Shown here one piece after another: positions 5,957 through 12,916 of a stretch of DNA of 22,000 bases; the stretch's first letter is position 1; each line of letters begins with the position of its first letter. Below the pieces are notes generated by a model, which saw only the letters and a program-made list of their open reading frames with translations, did no database searches and was not told the origin of the DNA. The stretch spans positions 1 through 22,000 of the forward strand of contig CAYISZ010000012.1 in the NCBI GenBank assembly GCA_964366455.1. Reading direction: 5' to 3'. This DNA comes from CAZLQR01 sp964366455. GTDB lineage: Bacteria > Patescibacteriota > Microgenomatia > UBA1406 > GWC2-37-13. Position numbers and translations under genes: made by a program.

Positions 5957-7285
5957 ATGAACAAAGAAGTTAAACGTGGACTTGGAGTTGTTGGGGCGCT
6001 CGCTGGAGCTAGGATAGTTGCAACTATAGGCAATACGCTTTTACATAACCATCGCACAGAGGCGCACAGATCGACAAAAACATCCAATCTGTACAGAAAG
6101 TTTGCTGTTGCCGAGCAGAGAACGGCAGGAATTCATTCTCACGAATGGGCCGCTGACCATCGATTGCTTCATCATCAGTTCCCCGATGCAGACGTATTCA
6201 ATATCTGGAAGACTTACAGAATTATGCAGCAGGCAGAACAGCTTGGAATACCTTTGCCCACTGAATATAGAGGATACGATCGCTTAGTCGAACACTTTAC
6301 ACTAGAGGAAATGGTTAAAATGGGTGAGACTGTGGATAGTTATGTTATCTCAACATTCGGAGAAGATCATTGGAGACCTGATGTCACCGGACTCACAAAA
6401 GTCGAAATTGATGAAATGCTTGGAGATGATAAGCCAAAATATGAGTACTCCAGAGAACTGTTTGACAGAAAAAAAACATATACCGAGGAGGAAGCTATTC
6501 ATATTATGCTGAGGGATCAGCATTCGCCTCTATTAGCCCCAACGAATGAGGATGGTTCTTGGAATGGCGTCAGGTTTGTATTACTGAACCAACTCAAACT
6601 TAGTCGTGTTCCAACACAGTTACTTAGACAACGACCAGAGTTATTTCCTGTCGATTTGCGACCAGAAAAGCCAAGTGAAGTCGAAAGCAATCATAAGATG
6701 GTGTGGGCTGGCTTTGGCATATATTCCATTGCTGCACTGGCTCTTTTACGAGAATTTACACCAAAAGGTCTTGTCAAAGCAGCAACACTTGGTTCGCTGG
6801 GTAATGGAGTAGGGCTTGGATTTCTTGAGAAAGGAGCTGCTGCTGTAAATGGATACGGACATATGGGTCAAGCAAGCAACCGCAATATTATAAAAGCTAC
6901 TTTTGCTAAGGACTTTGAAATAGACATTAATCCTGATGGGTCTATTGCAACGGATACAATATATGCTGGAGTACTGGGCAAAGTTATTAGCGTTCTAACT
7001 GGAGATGAAGCTGGTCAGCAGTGGGGACACCATATGCATCCCGATGCTATTGCATATCCAGACTCCCAAGGAAAGGTAAGTTGGAAAAATGCTCCTACGG
7101 GAAAACTTTTTGAAGCTATAACGGATAGTCCCCGTACAAATATGGTGCAAAAAGGCAGGGGATTACCGCTAAATAAGTTCGGGAGACGTCCAGATTTTCA
7201 AAATCCTGCTGTAGATATTATTCAAAAGGCGAGGGTCAGAACAAAAATGGAAAAACTGCAACGGGAAATGGAAAAGGCTGTATAA
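5957..7285 (+). CDS. Membrane fatty-acid-desaturase-like protein (His-box family)
   Basis: Resembles the membrane diiron desaturase superfamily, which inserts double bonds into acyl chains. Seen: a hydrophobic N-terminus (residues 7-28), then H32-RTEA-H37 (HxxxxH), then W64-AADHRLLHH-QFPDAD (H68, H72, H73; family WxxDHRxHHxxxDxD), two hydrophobic segments (about 248-267 and 272-292), an N-G-Y-G-H-M-G-Q-A-S-N-R-N segment like the NSxGHxxG...N region, and a C-terminal G-QQ-W-GHHMH-P (353-362) where desaturases have GEGWHNxHH. Odd: box 2 has one extra residue, box 3 is rearranged (GHHMH), and about 170 extra residues lie between box 2 and the central membrane pair. Function is inferred; other diiron hydroxylase-type roles are possible. 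It is 442 aa. Confidence 0.6.
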   Translation: MNKEVKRGLGVVGALAGARIVATIGNTLLHNHRTEAHRSTKTSNLYRKFAVAEQRTAGIHSHEWAADHRLLHHQFPDADVFNIWKTYRIMQQAEQLGIPLPTEYRGYDRLVEHFTLEEMVKMGETVDSYVISTFGEDHWRPDVTGLTKVEIDEMLGDDKPKYEYSRELFDRKKTYTEEEAIHIMLRDQHSPLLAPTNEDGSWNGVRFVLLNQLKLSRVPTQLLRQRPELFPVDLRPEKPSEVESNHKMVWAGFGIYSIAALALLREFTPKGLVKAATLGSLGNGVGLGFLEKGAAAVNGYGHMGQASNRNIIKATFAKDFEIDINPDGSIATDTIYAGVLGKVISVLTGDEAGQQWGHHMHPDAIAYPDSQGKVSWKNAPTGKLFEAITDSPRTNMVQKGRGLPLNKFGRRPDFQNPAVDIIQKARVRTKMEKLQREMEKAV

Positions 7286-7286
7286 T
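7281..7286 (+). promoter_or_regulatory. -10 box (TATAAT) overlapping the preceding stop codon
   Basis: TATAAT overlaps the TAA stop of the desaturase-like gene (7283-7285) and ends five bases before the GTG start of the next gene, again the spacing expected for a leaderless or near-leaderless transcript. No -35 match was found at 16-18 bp. Confidence 0.45.
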
Positions 7287-7291
7287 GTGGC

Positions 7292-8893
7292 GTGGCAGAC
7301 TCTATCGCTCTTTCTAAATACACTACGGCTCTTCTTGAGCAGTTTAAAAAAATAAAACCTCCGGTTGCTCCTGACGACCTTTCAAAAATTTCTGTTTCAC
7401 AGACTGTAACTTTTTTTGCTTTAGCTTATGAGCGGATTCGGAATGCTGTTGAGTATCGCGACGCCCACCTAATACGAAGAGCCTCAATAGAGCGAATTCT
7501 GCGTCGGCGAATGTCAATGAACCCAAGTGGAGTCAATGAGGGAGAGAACATAGTTCGCGAACTACTGTGGGCTCGCTACTTTCCCAACGAATCATTGGGA
7601 GTTACTCATGCGCAACAGGTACAAAAAATTATCGATGTCTATAAAAAAATACTAGATCAACTTCTTGTTGGCCAACCAACAGCCACTAGAATCTACATTC
7701 GTCAATTCTTAATCCACATGATGTCAAGTGAGATCGAGGAGACTCTACAACCACAGGAGGCCAAACAGCATTCACTTTTTACCTTTTATATGTTTCAAGT
7801 TTTAAAGCAAAAAATTAAGATTGAGAAAATTACCGAGGAAGTAAAAAATGCCTCTTTTTTTGTAGCAATTGAGAAAGGTTTTAATCAAAGCGATATTGCT
7901 TACTTGCGCTATCATATCTACACACTTTGGCAAAAACCTTTGTCCAAGCAAAATGACCAAGAATTAGAAAAGCTAATTCCCAAACTTCATAGTTTATTTA
8001 TAAAAATTGATGAAGTAATCAATAATCCTAACGTCGATCGACTCAGGAGATTTGTAAACTTTCACAAAGCACCATTTTTAATTCTTGCGGAGCTTCTTAA
8101 AAGAAGGGGAGACGAGGCAAAGACGATACTGTCTAACAAGGAGCTTCTTTGGAATGATGTCGAACAATTATGTAGAGAAAAATATGCGTTCACGCAAGAT
8201 AAACTGCGCGTCCTGGCACTAAAGGCAATCGTCTACATATTTATAACTAAGATGCTTTTGGCCTTCATTATTGAATATCCAGTCTCGTTATTTATTTATG
8301 GCACTGTCGACTACTTCTCCCTCATTATAAACACCATCATTCCTCCTCTACTTATGTTTCTTATCGCTACCTTTACCAAAATTCCTGATGCAAAAAATAC
8401 AAAGAGGATTTACCAGCGCATAATTGAAATTCTTGATAGTAATAACGAATTCGAAACCACCCTCTCATTAGTTACAAGAGAAAATAAAGTGCAAAATCCT
8501 TCTAGAATTTTCGCCTTTACTGTGTTTTATTCCATGACATTTATTATTACATTTGGACTTCTGAACATTGTGCTTGGTCTGTTTGGCTTTAACGCAATCA
8601 GTAAATTGCTGTTTATGTTTTTTGTCTCTCTGGTCACATTCTTTGCCTACCGAATTCGTCAGACTGCAAAGCAATACCAACTACCTGAAGGTGAGGCTGT
8701 GTTCCGACCGTTTACTGATTTCTTCTTCATGCCGATCCTATCTGTTGGTAAATTTTTAAGTAGAAGTATTTCTCAACTTAATTTCATCACCTTCATTTTC
8801 GACTTTATTATCGAAGCTCCGTTTAAGATGATTATTGAGGTGGTGGAGGAGTGGATATCATTCGTACGCCAGAAGCGCGATGAGATAGTTTAG
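7292..8893 (+). CDS. Membrane protein of unknown function, 533 aa
   Basis: Not assigned to a characterised family. It starts with GTG, six bases after the stop of the desaturase-like gene. The first 300 residues are soluble, highly charged and helical, with several Arg/Lys-rich patches (for example RRASIERILRRR near 62-73). Four hydrophobic segments follow at roughly 308-335, 340-362, 405-432 and 434-455, with a charged loop between the second and third. The C-terminal 75 residues are amphipathic and partly hydrophobic (LNFITFIFDFIIEAPFKMI), perhaps re-entrant. No catalytic motif was seen. Position between a desaturase-like protein and an iron permease hints at a membrane role. Confidence 0.8.
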   Translation: MADSIALSKYTTALLEQFKKIKPPVAPDDLSKISVSQTVTFFALAYERIRNAVEYRDAHLIRRASIERILRRRMSMNPSGVNEGENIVRELLWARYFPNESLGVTHAQQVQKIIDVYKKILDQLLVGQPTATRIYIRQFLIHMMSSEIEETLQPQEAKQHSLFTFYMFQVLKQKIKIEKITEEVKNASFFVAIEKGFNQSDIAYLRYHIYTLWQKPLSKQNDQELEKLIPKLHSLFIKIDEVINNPNVDRLRRFVNFHKAPFLILAELLKRRGDEAKTILSNKELLWNDVEQLCREKYAFTQDKLRVLALKAIVYIFITKMLLAFIIEYPVSLFIYGTVDYFSLIINTIIPPLLMFLIATFTKIPDAKNTKRIYQRIIEILDSNNEFETTLSLVTRENKVQNPSRIFAFTVFYSMTFIITFGLLNIVLGLFGFNAISKLLFMFFVSLVTFFAYRIRQTAKQYQLPEGEAVFRPFTDFFFMPILSVGKFLSRSISQLNFITFIFDFIIEAPFKMIIEVVEEWISFVRQKRDEIV

Positions 8894-8904
8894 TTAGTTT
8901 TTTG

Positions 8905-8910
8905 TATACT
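8905..8910 (+). promoter_or_regulatory. -10 box (TATACT) for the FTR1 gene
   Basis: TATACT preceded by G (the same GTATACT heptad found elsewhere) ends eight bases before the ATG at 8919. No Shine-Dalgarno is present. Confidence 0.45.
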
Positions 8911-8918
8911 TTACCTAT

Positions 8919-9761
8919 ATGTTGCCAGCTTTCCTAATTACTTTTCGCGAGGTTATTGAAGCTTCGCTAATAGTCGCAACGATTTTAGGAATTCTAGTTA
9001 AACTTAAGCAAACCAAGGTCGTAAGAACAGTTTGGCTTGCTACAGGAGCAGCGACCGCCACAAGTTTGCTTCTTTTAGGACTAGCCAGCATCTTCGGCCT
9101 CAAAGTTCAGGAAGTCTATACGGGCAAAACTGAGGAGTTTATAGAAGGACTGTTGATGACTACTTCGGCGATATTTATTACCTGGGCTGTATTCTTTTTA
9201 CATAAGTATTTTTCTAGATATAAAGTGCACCTTTTGACCAAGATTAAAAAAACCGTAGAAACTGAGGAGCATAAAGGGCTTTTCCTGCTAGTTTTTACAG
9301 CGGTTTTTAGAGAAGGCTTTGAAATCGTACTGTTTCTTACCACTATTTTTTTCTCATCAAATCCTCAGCAGATCTTTACCGGATTTGCGGGGGGGATGAT
9401 TGGAGGCTTACTGGTTTCTGTTGCGTTATTTTCTGCTACCATACGTCTCCCGGTCTTCCAGGCATTCAGAGCAAGCAGTGTACTGCTCATTATGTTTGCA
9501 GCTGGACTGCTATCGCGAGGCATACATGAGTTTGGCGAGGCTGGAATTATTCCTGAGCTTACCAGAATCTCTTTGCCACTACTTCCGCAGAAGGGAACAT
9601 TTTCTGCCGAAATCATTAAAGCAATCTTTGGCCTTACGCAGCAAATGGATATGGCGCAAATAGGTCTTTATGTTGGATATTCTTCAGTTATGTTCTGGTA
9701 CGTCTTCTTAAGAAGACGTACAAAAACAAATCTGCAAAGTACTAAAGCTACCGCACTTTAA
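8919..9761 (+). CDS. FTR1-family high-affinity iron permease
   Basis: FTR1/EfeU proteins move ferric iron across the cytoplasmic membrane, usually handed over by an oxidase or periplasmic partner. At 280 aa this has the family's seven-helix layout and both REXXE iron-binding motifs: REVIE at residues 10-14 in helix 1 and REGFE at 131-135 in helix 4. A glycine-rich helix (GFAGGMIGGLLV) follows, then a C-terminal QMDMAQIGLYVGYSSVMFWYVF segment. No EfeO/EfeB or oxidase gene is adjacent, so it may act alone or with the ferric-reductase-like protein encoded at 19726-20349. The Arg/Lys-rich tail is cytoplasmic by the positive-inside rule. Confidence 0.92.
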   Translation: MLPAFLITFREVIEASLIVATILGILVKLKQTKVVRTVWLATGAATATSLLLLGLASIFGLKVQEVYTGKTEEFIEGLLMTTSAIFITWAVFFLHKYFSRYKVHLLTKIKKTVETEEHKGLFLLVFTAVFREGFEIVLFLTTIFFSSNPQQIFTGFAGGMIGGLLVSVALFSATIRLPVFQAFRASSVLLIMFAAGLLSRGIHEFGEAGIIPELTRISLPLLPQKGTFSAEIIKAIFGLTQQMDMAQIGLYVGYSSVMFWYVFLRRRTKTNLQSTKATAL

Positions 9762-10042
9762 GGCTTCACAAAGGCTTAAATAGCACAAGTGGTTGTATTT
9801 GATTGAGCAAAACTATGAATTTTAGTCTCAAGAAATTTTAAATCAACCTATAGTCGGCACGTTGCAAATTGAAACAGCGTAAGCGCCTAAAGACCCTGTC
9901 CCAACTCTACAAAAGGGTTATCACGACCAATAATAAGGGCTTTTTTGTGGTTATGGTCGCTAATTTCATGCCTAGGACCATGTCTTACGCCAGACGTAGT
10001 TGGACCCTAACATTGCATACTATATAGATTTTTTCCTGCTCT

Positions 10043-10084
10043 CCTATATGCAGCCGCTATATGGAATACTGCATACGGTATACA
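10043..10084. repeat. 7-bp tandem array (GTATACN type)
   Basis: Heptads in register: CCTATAT, GCAGCCG, CTATATG, GAATACT, GCATACG, GTATACA. Units GAATACT and GTATACA resemble GAATGCT and GTATACC/GTATACT of the array at 4974-5008. No gene start is close on either strand, so here the array is not simply a promoter. Confidence 0.65.
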
Positions 10085-10294
10085 GAGGCGGTCGAAACCA
10101 TGTTCGCCGATTAATTAGCCTACACAATTTAAAAAGTCTCTCCTAGATCTACAAAACATCAACGTATCTCCGCCTCATGTTGCTATGACAACCTAATTTA
10201 AACACTTTTTTATTTTTCTGATACAAATACTTAGTTAAAAAAATGAATTAGCCACTCCTTATGAGGATTAGTTTAATTTTTAGTCTAAATAAGT

Positions 10295-10357
10295 CTGATG
10301 ACAGACGGTAGATATCCGATTACTAATTATTGGCACCTGATTACTGACAACCATCAT
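10295..10357. repeat. 7-bp tandem array (CTGATTA type)
   Basis: Nine heptads in register: CTGATGA, CAGACGG, TAGATAT, CCGATTA, CTAATTA, TTGGCAC, CTGATTA, CTGACAA, CCATCAT. Degenerate, but CCGATTA, CTAATTA, CTGATTA and CTGATGA share a clear consensus at multiples of seven. Confidence 0.6.
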
Positions 10358-10553
10358 TTTACGCTTAAATCAGTGAATTGGGCGTTTTTAGGGCATATGT
10401 GTGGTTAGCCTGATAATACAGCATAAATAGACCCCTGAATGCCTTTTCAGGTCGTCACAGCGGTCCATACCTTACTCTAATCTCCACAATCAAGTATTTC
10501 CATACTCTGCTAAAATGCCTTGGAGCGTCACAATGAGCCGTCTTAATTTGGAT

Positions 10554-10582
10554 TTGACATGTGAACTTCCGTTCACTAGACT
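10554..10582 (+). promoter_or_regulatory. lexA promoter with embedded SOS (LexA) operator
   Basis: TTGACA (10554-10559) is a perfect -35 box. It is followed by exactly 17 bp and then TAGACT (10577-10582), a 4/6 -10 box. The last 16 bases of the spacer (10561-10576) are a perfect palindrome, GTGAACTTCCGTTCAC, containing GAAC-N4-GTTC, the LexA box core of Gram-positive-type repressors. LexA bound here would block RNA polymerase, so lexA is most likely autoregulated. A further TATAAT lies at 10591-10596. The operator is read directly; regulation is inferred from family knowledge. Confidence 0.85.
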
Positions 10583-10600
10583 ATTCGTACTATAATTTTT

Positions 10601-10698
10601 AGTTTGAAGTTTTCAATTTGAATTCAAGATTTAAGGAATTAATTTTTAAACATTTCAAATTGATTTCAAAATTCAAATTTCAAATTTTAAATTAAATA
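10601..10698. repeat. Fourteen-unit AT-rich 7-bp array in the lexA leader
   Basis: From AGTTTGA (10601-10607) to TTAAATA (10692-10698) the sequence can be cut into 14 heptads built on AATTTGA/TTTCAAA, for example AATTTGA, ATTCAAG, AAATTGA, TTTCAAA, ATTCAAA, TTTCAAA, TTTTAAA. It fills the whole interval between the SOS promoter and the lexA ATG, so it would form the untranslated leader. The same motif family occurs at 16147-16181. Confidence 0.7.
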
Positions 10699-10699
10699 T

Positions 10700-11266
10700 A
10701 TGGAACAGAGGCTGAACAAACTAAAAACATTTTATAAGAAGAATCGTCGTCTACCAACTTATCAAGAGATGCTGTCCATCTTTGGTCTCTCGTCAAAGAA
10801 CGCTGTCTTCCGAATTGTGTCCAAATTTATAGAGGAAGGACTGCTACAAAAGAAACTGGGAAAGCTTGCTCCAACAAGCAGATTCTTCAGCTTGCCTCTT
10901 TTAGGCTTGGTTAAGGCTGGTTTCCCAATTCTAGCCGAGGAGGATAAAAAGTACCTAACGCTCGATGAATACCTCATAGAGGACCCGATTTCATCGTTTT
11001 TGCTCACTGTAAGTGGTGATTCGCTGATAGGACTGGGTATCTTTGAGGGGGATATAGTAATTATAGAGCGACGTCAGACAGCTTCTACCGGAACCATTAT
11101 CCTAGCTGAGATAGATCGTCAATGGACGTTAAAGATACTGCGCAAGGACCATGTACGCCAAAAGATGTACTTAGAGTCTGCAAATGCCAAATATCCTCCT
11201 TTCTACCCCCAAGAGGAGCTTAAAATCCACGGAGTCGTCAAGGCTGTGGTACGAAAGATGTCTTAG
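10700..11266 (+). CDS. lexA: LexA repressor (SOS response; self-cleaving S24 peptidase)
   Basis: LexA represses DNA-damage genes until RecA filaments trigger its autocleavage. The 188-aa protein has a winged-helix N-terminus (residues 1-60: LPTYQEMLSIFGLSSKNAVFRIV helix-turn-helix) and a C-terminal peptidase domain. The cleavage bond is A73-G74 (LGLVKAGFPI), the nucleophile S108 (VSGDSLIGLGIFEGD) and the general base K145 (WTLKILRK). It is preceded by a promoter carrying an SOS palindrome, fitting autoregulation. Its stop overlaps that of the convergent HD-domain gene by four bases. The ATG at 10700 gives the usual LexA N-terminal length. Confidence 0.93.
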   Translation: MEQRLNKLKTFYKKNRRLPTYQEMLSIFGLSSKNAVFRIVSKFIEEGLLQKKLGKLAPTSRFFSLPLLGLVKAGFPILAEEDKKYLTLDEYLIEDPISSFLLTVSGDSLIGLGIFEGDIVIIERRQTASTGTIILAEIDRQWTLKILRKDHVRQKMYLESANAKYPPFYPQEELKIHGVVKAVVRKMS

Positions 11267-12867
11267 GCAGCCTTTGGTAAGCTGAATGGACTCATAGCTC
11301 CAATAATTCTCATTGTGGACTGTGCTGTGCCGTCAAATGGGGTCAGAATTCGGTGTTCTGGCACCATGTCAGCGTCTTCGTTACTCACCAATGATAAAAT
11401 GGTGTGAGCAGAGGGCTGATTGTCCTGAAATCGGATTATTGCTGTTACTTTTCCAAACTCATCCACCGCATTGTAATAGTTACACTTGCGTCCGCTTGAA
11501 AGTATTAATTTCTGGGTTTCGGTTTTAATTGGGACCAATGTATGCTTAGATTCATTAATCTTGAAAACAGTGTCGGTTAGTTTTTGCTTGGTCAAGAGCG
11601 CAAACATCTCTGGAGAAGCAGTAACACGATACTGTAGCGCTGGATTATACCTATTCTTCTTACTTAGACGCTGCTCAGCGGTGCTGTTAATCGGCATTTG
11701 AACAGCATTAGGCACAAACGAAATATCGTCTAACTTCATCAATGGTCGTAAATTTGGATTTGCCTCATGATTTATGTATTGCCTGACCATCCTAATTTTT
11801 TCGTCAGTAATGTCCTGCTTATCGCTAAATACATCGTAATTATTGCCAACGATAAGATGAATTCCTAAAAGTGAGGCGGATGGCAGTCCAAAGATACGTG
11901 CGACATGAGCAAGCATATGAGCCCGCACGATCTTAGCTTTCTTTACCCCGGCACTTTCAAGATTATTAATGATGTCCTGACACTTGATTGCAAGCGCTCC
12001 GTAAAATCGGCGCAGCGTTACACTGTTAATCTCTACCTTTCCAGCCTCTTCGTTATACAGAGTGGTCCTAAAAATCTTGTGAATATCCAGAAGAATACGC
12101 TGCGACTCACCGTCTCTTTCTTCAGGACTTTGGTCTGGACTCAGCTTATTAAGTCGTTTGGTGTATACGCTATATAGTGGAGAGCCCAGCACATCATTCT
12201 GAACATTCTCCTCAATTGTTGAAGAGTCGTATTTGGTAACCGCATTAACCATAACGACGACATCTTCTATGCTCTCGGTAGGCACATTTTTAGTTCTGAA
12301 ATACTCTCTCATTAGCTCGTTCCATTTAATATCGCCATCTCTTCTTCCAATAAATGCGTGTGGGGTTTTATTCTCTTGATTTTTACCATTTACGTCCAGA
12401 TACACATCCTCTATGACATCGTGAAGTATGCCTCCGACCACAACCTCGGCCTTATATGGATGTTGATGAACCGGTAGAGTAGCTGCATCGCCAGATGCAT
12501 CGGAAAGAGTTAACTCAACCTCTCTATGCATACCTGCAAGAGCGGCTGCAATTCCAATTGGATGCACTATATATGGCACCTTTTCCCCATTAACAAGTTC
12601 TTTTCTTGTCCTATTCTGTGCAATTTGGTTGTCTTCATGAGCTACAATTGCAAGATCGAGAGCGCTAAAGATGAAGTAGCTATCGACTGGGCTATATGTG
12701 GCGGTAACGTACTCCTTAAATTTATTGACCTGATTCTGGACTTCAGAACTATATTTAGCTTGTATCTCTGTTGAGCGAAGTGGTATAGAGCCTATGAATC
12801 TGGATAACTCGGACTGCTTAAGTTCTGAATATACCGGGTGATTTATTGATCTTCTTTCCGTGGACAT
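11263..12867 (-). CDS. RelA/SpoT-type HD-domain phosphohydrolase-like protein
   Basis: The 534-aa protein has an HD domain with the metal ligands of the RelA/SpoT hydrolase family: H77 (AHEDN), then YIVHPIGIAAAL with H102, then ILHDVIED with H149-D150 and E153-D154, and a later VNAVTKYD resembling the VEGVTK of SpoT. I see no (p)ppGpp synthetase domain and no TGS or ACT domain; the C-terminal half (about 250-534) is helical at first and unfamiliar at the end. It may degrade (p)ppGpp or another nucleotide, which is inference. A TATAAT box (12874-12879) ends six bases before the ATG. The 3' end overlaps lexA convergently. Confidence 0.75.
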   Translation of the reverse strand: MSTERRSINHPVYSELKQSELSRFIGSIPLRSTEIQAKYSSEVQNQVNKFKEYVTATYSPVDSYFIFSALDLAIVAHEDNQIAQNRTRKELVNGEKVPYIVHPIGIAAALAGMHREVELTLSDASGDAATLPVHQHPYKAEVVVGGILHDVIEDVYLDVNGKNQENKTPHAFIGRRDGDIKWNELMREYFRTKNVPTESIEDVVVMVNAVTKYDSSTIEENVQNDVLGSPLYSVYTKRLNKLSPDQSPEERDGESQRILLDIHKIFRTTLYNEEAGKVEINSVTLRRFYGALAIKCQDIINNLESAGVKKAKIVRAHMLAHVARIFGLPSASLLGIHLIVGNNYDVFSDKQDITDEKIRMVRQYINHEANPNLRPLMKLDDISFVPNAVQMPINSTAEQRLSKKNRYNPALQYRVTASPEMFALLTKQKLTDTVFKINESKHTLVPIKTETQKLILSSGRKCNYYNAVDEFGKVTAIIRFQDNQPSAHTILSLVSNEDADMVPEHRILTPFDGTAQSTMRIIGAMSPFSLPKAA

Positions 12868-12873
12868 TCCTTA

Positions 12874-12879
12874 ATTATA
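12874..12879 (-). promoter_or_regulatory. -10 box (TATAAT) six bases before the HD-protein start
   Basis: On the minus strand the order is TATAAT, TAAGGA, ATG. A six-base gap places transcription initiation at the A of the start codon. The AAGGA in the gap could alternatively act as a weak Shine-Dalgarno, but it is too close to the ATG to work well. Confidence 0.55.
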
Positions 12880-12916
12880 CCAAGAAAACCTATAGTAATG
12901 CTCGTAATTGAGCTGC

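Larger units (their letters stand above)
9762..10553. other. Long intergenic stretch without a recognisable gene
   Basis: No open frame of useful length with coding character was found on either strand. I looked for RNase P, tmRNA, SRP and 6S RNA hallmarks by eye and saw none. What it holds: a 9-bp imperfect hairpin CGACCA...TGGTCG (9924-9959); heptad arrays at 10043-10084 and 10295-10357; and a perfect 6-bp hairpin CCTGAA/TTCAGG (10434-10451). It ends in the lexA promoter. It could be a decayed gene or an unknown RNA; with this many in-frame stops, decay or pure spacer is more likely. Confidence 0.6.

Noticed and set aside
9841..9960. Possible RNase P or tmRNA remnant after FTR1 (short stems, CAGCG...AAAGACCCTGTCCC)
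   Set aside because: No conserved core of either RNA (no GAGGAAAGTC-type segment, no tRNA-like end with TTCGA arm) on either strand; only a 9-bp imperfect hairpin is visible.
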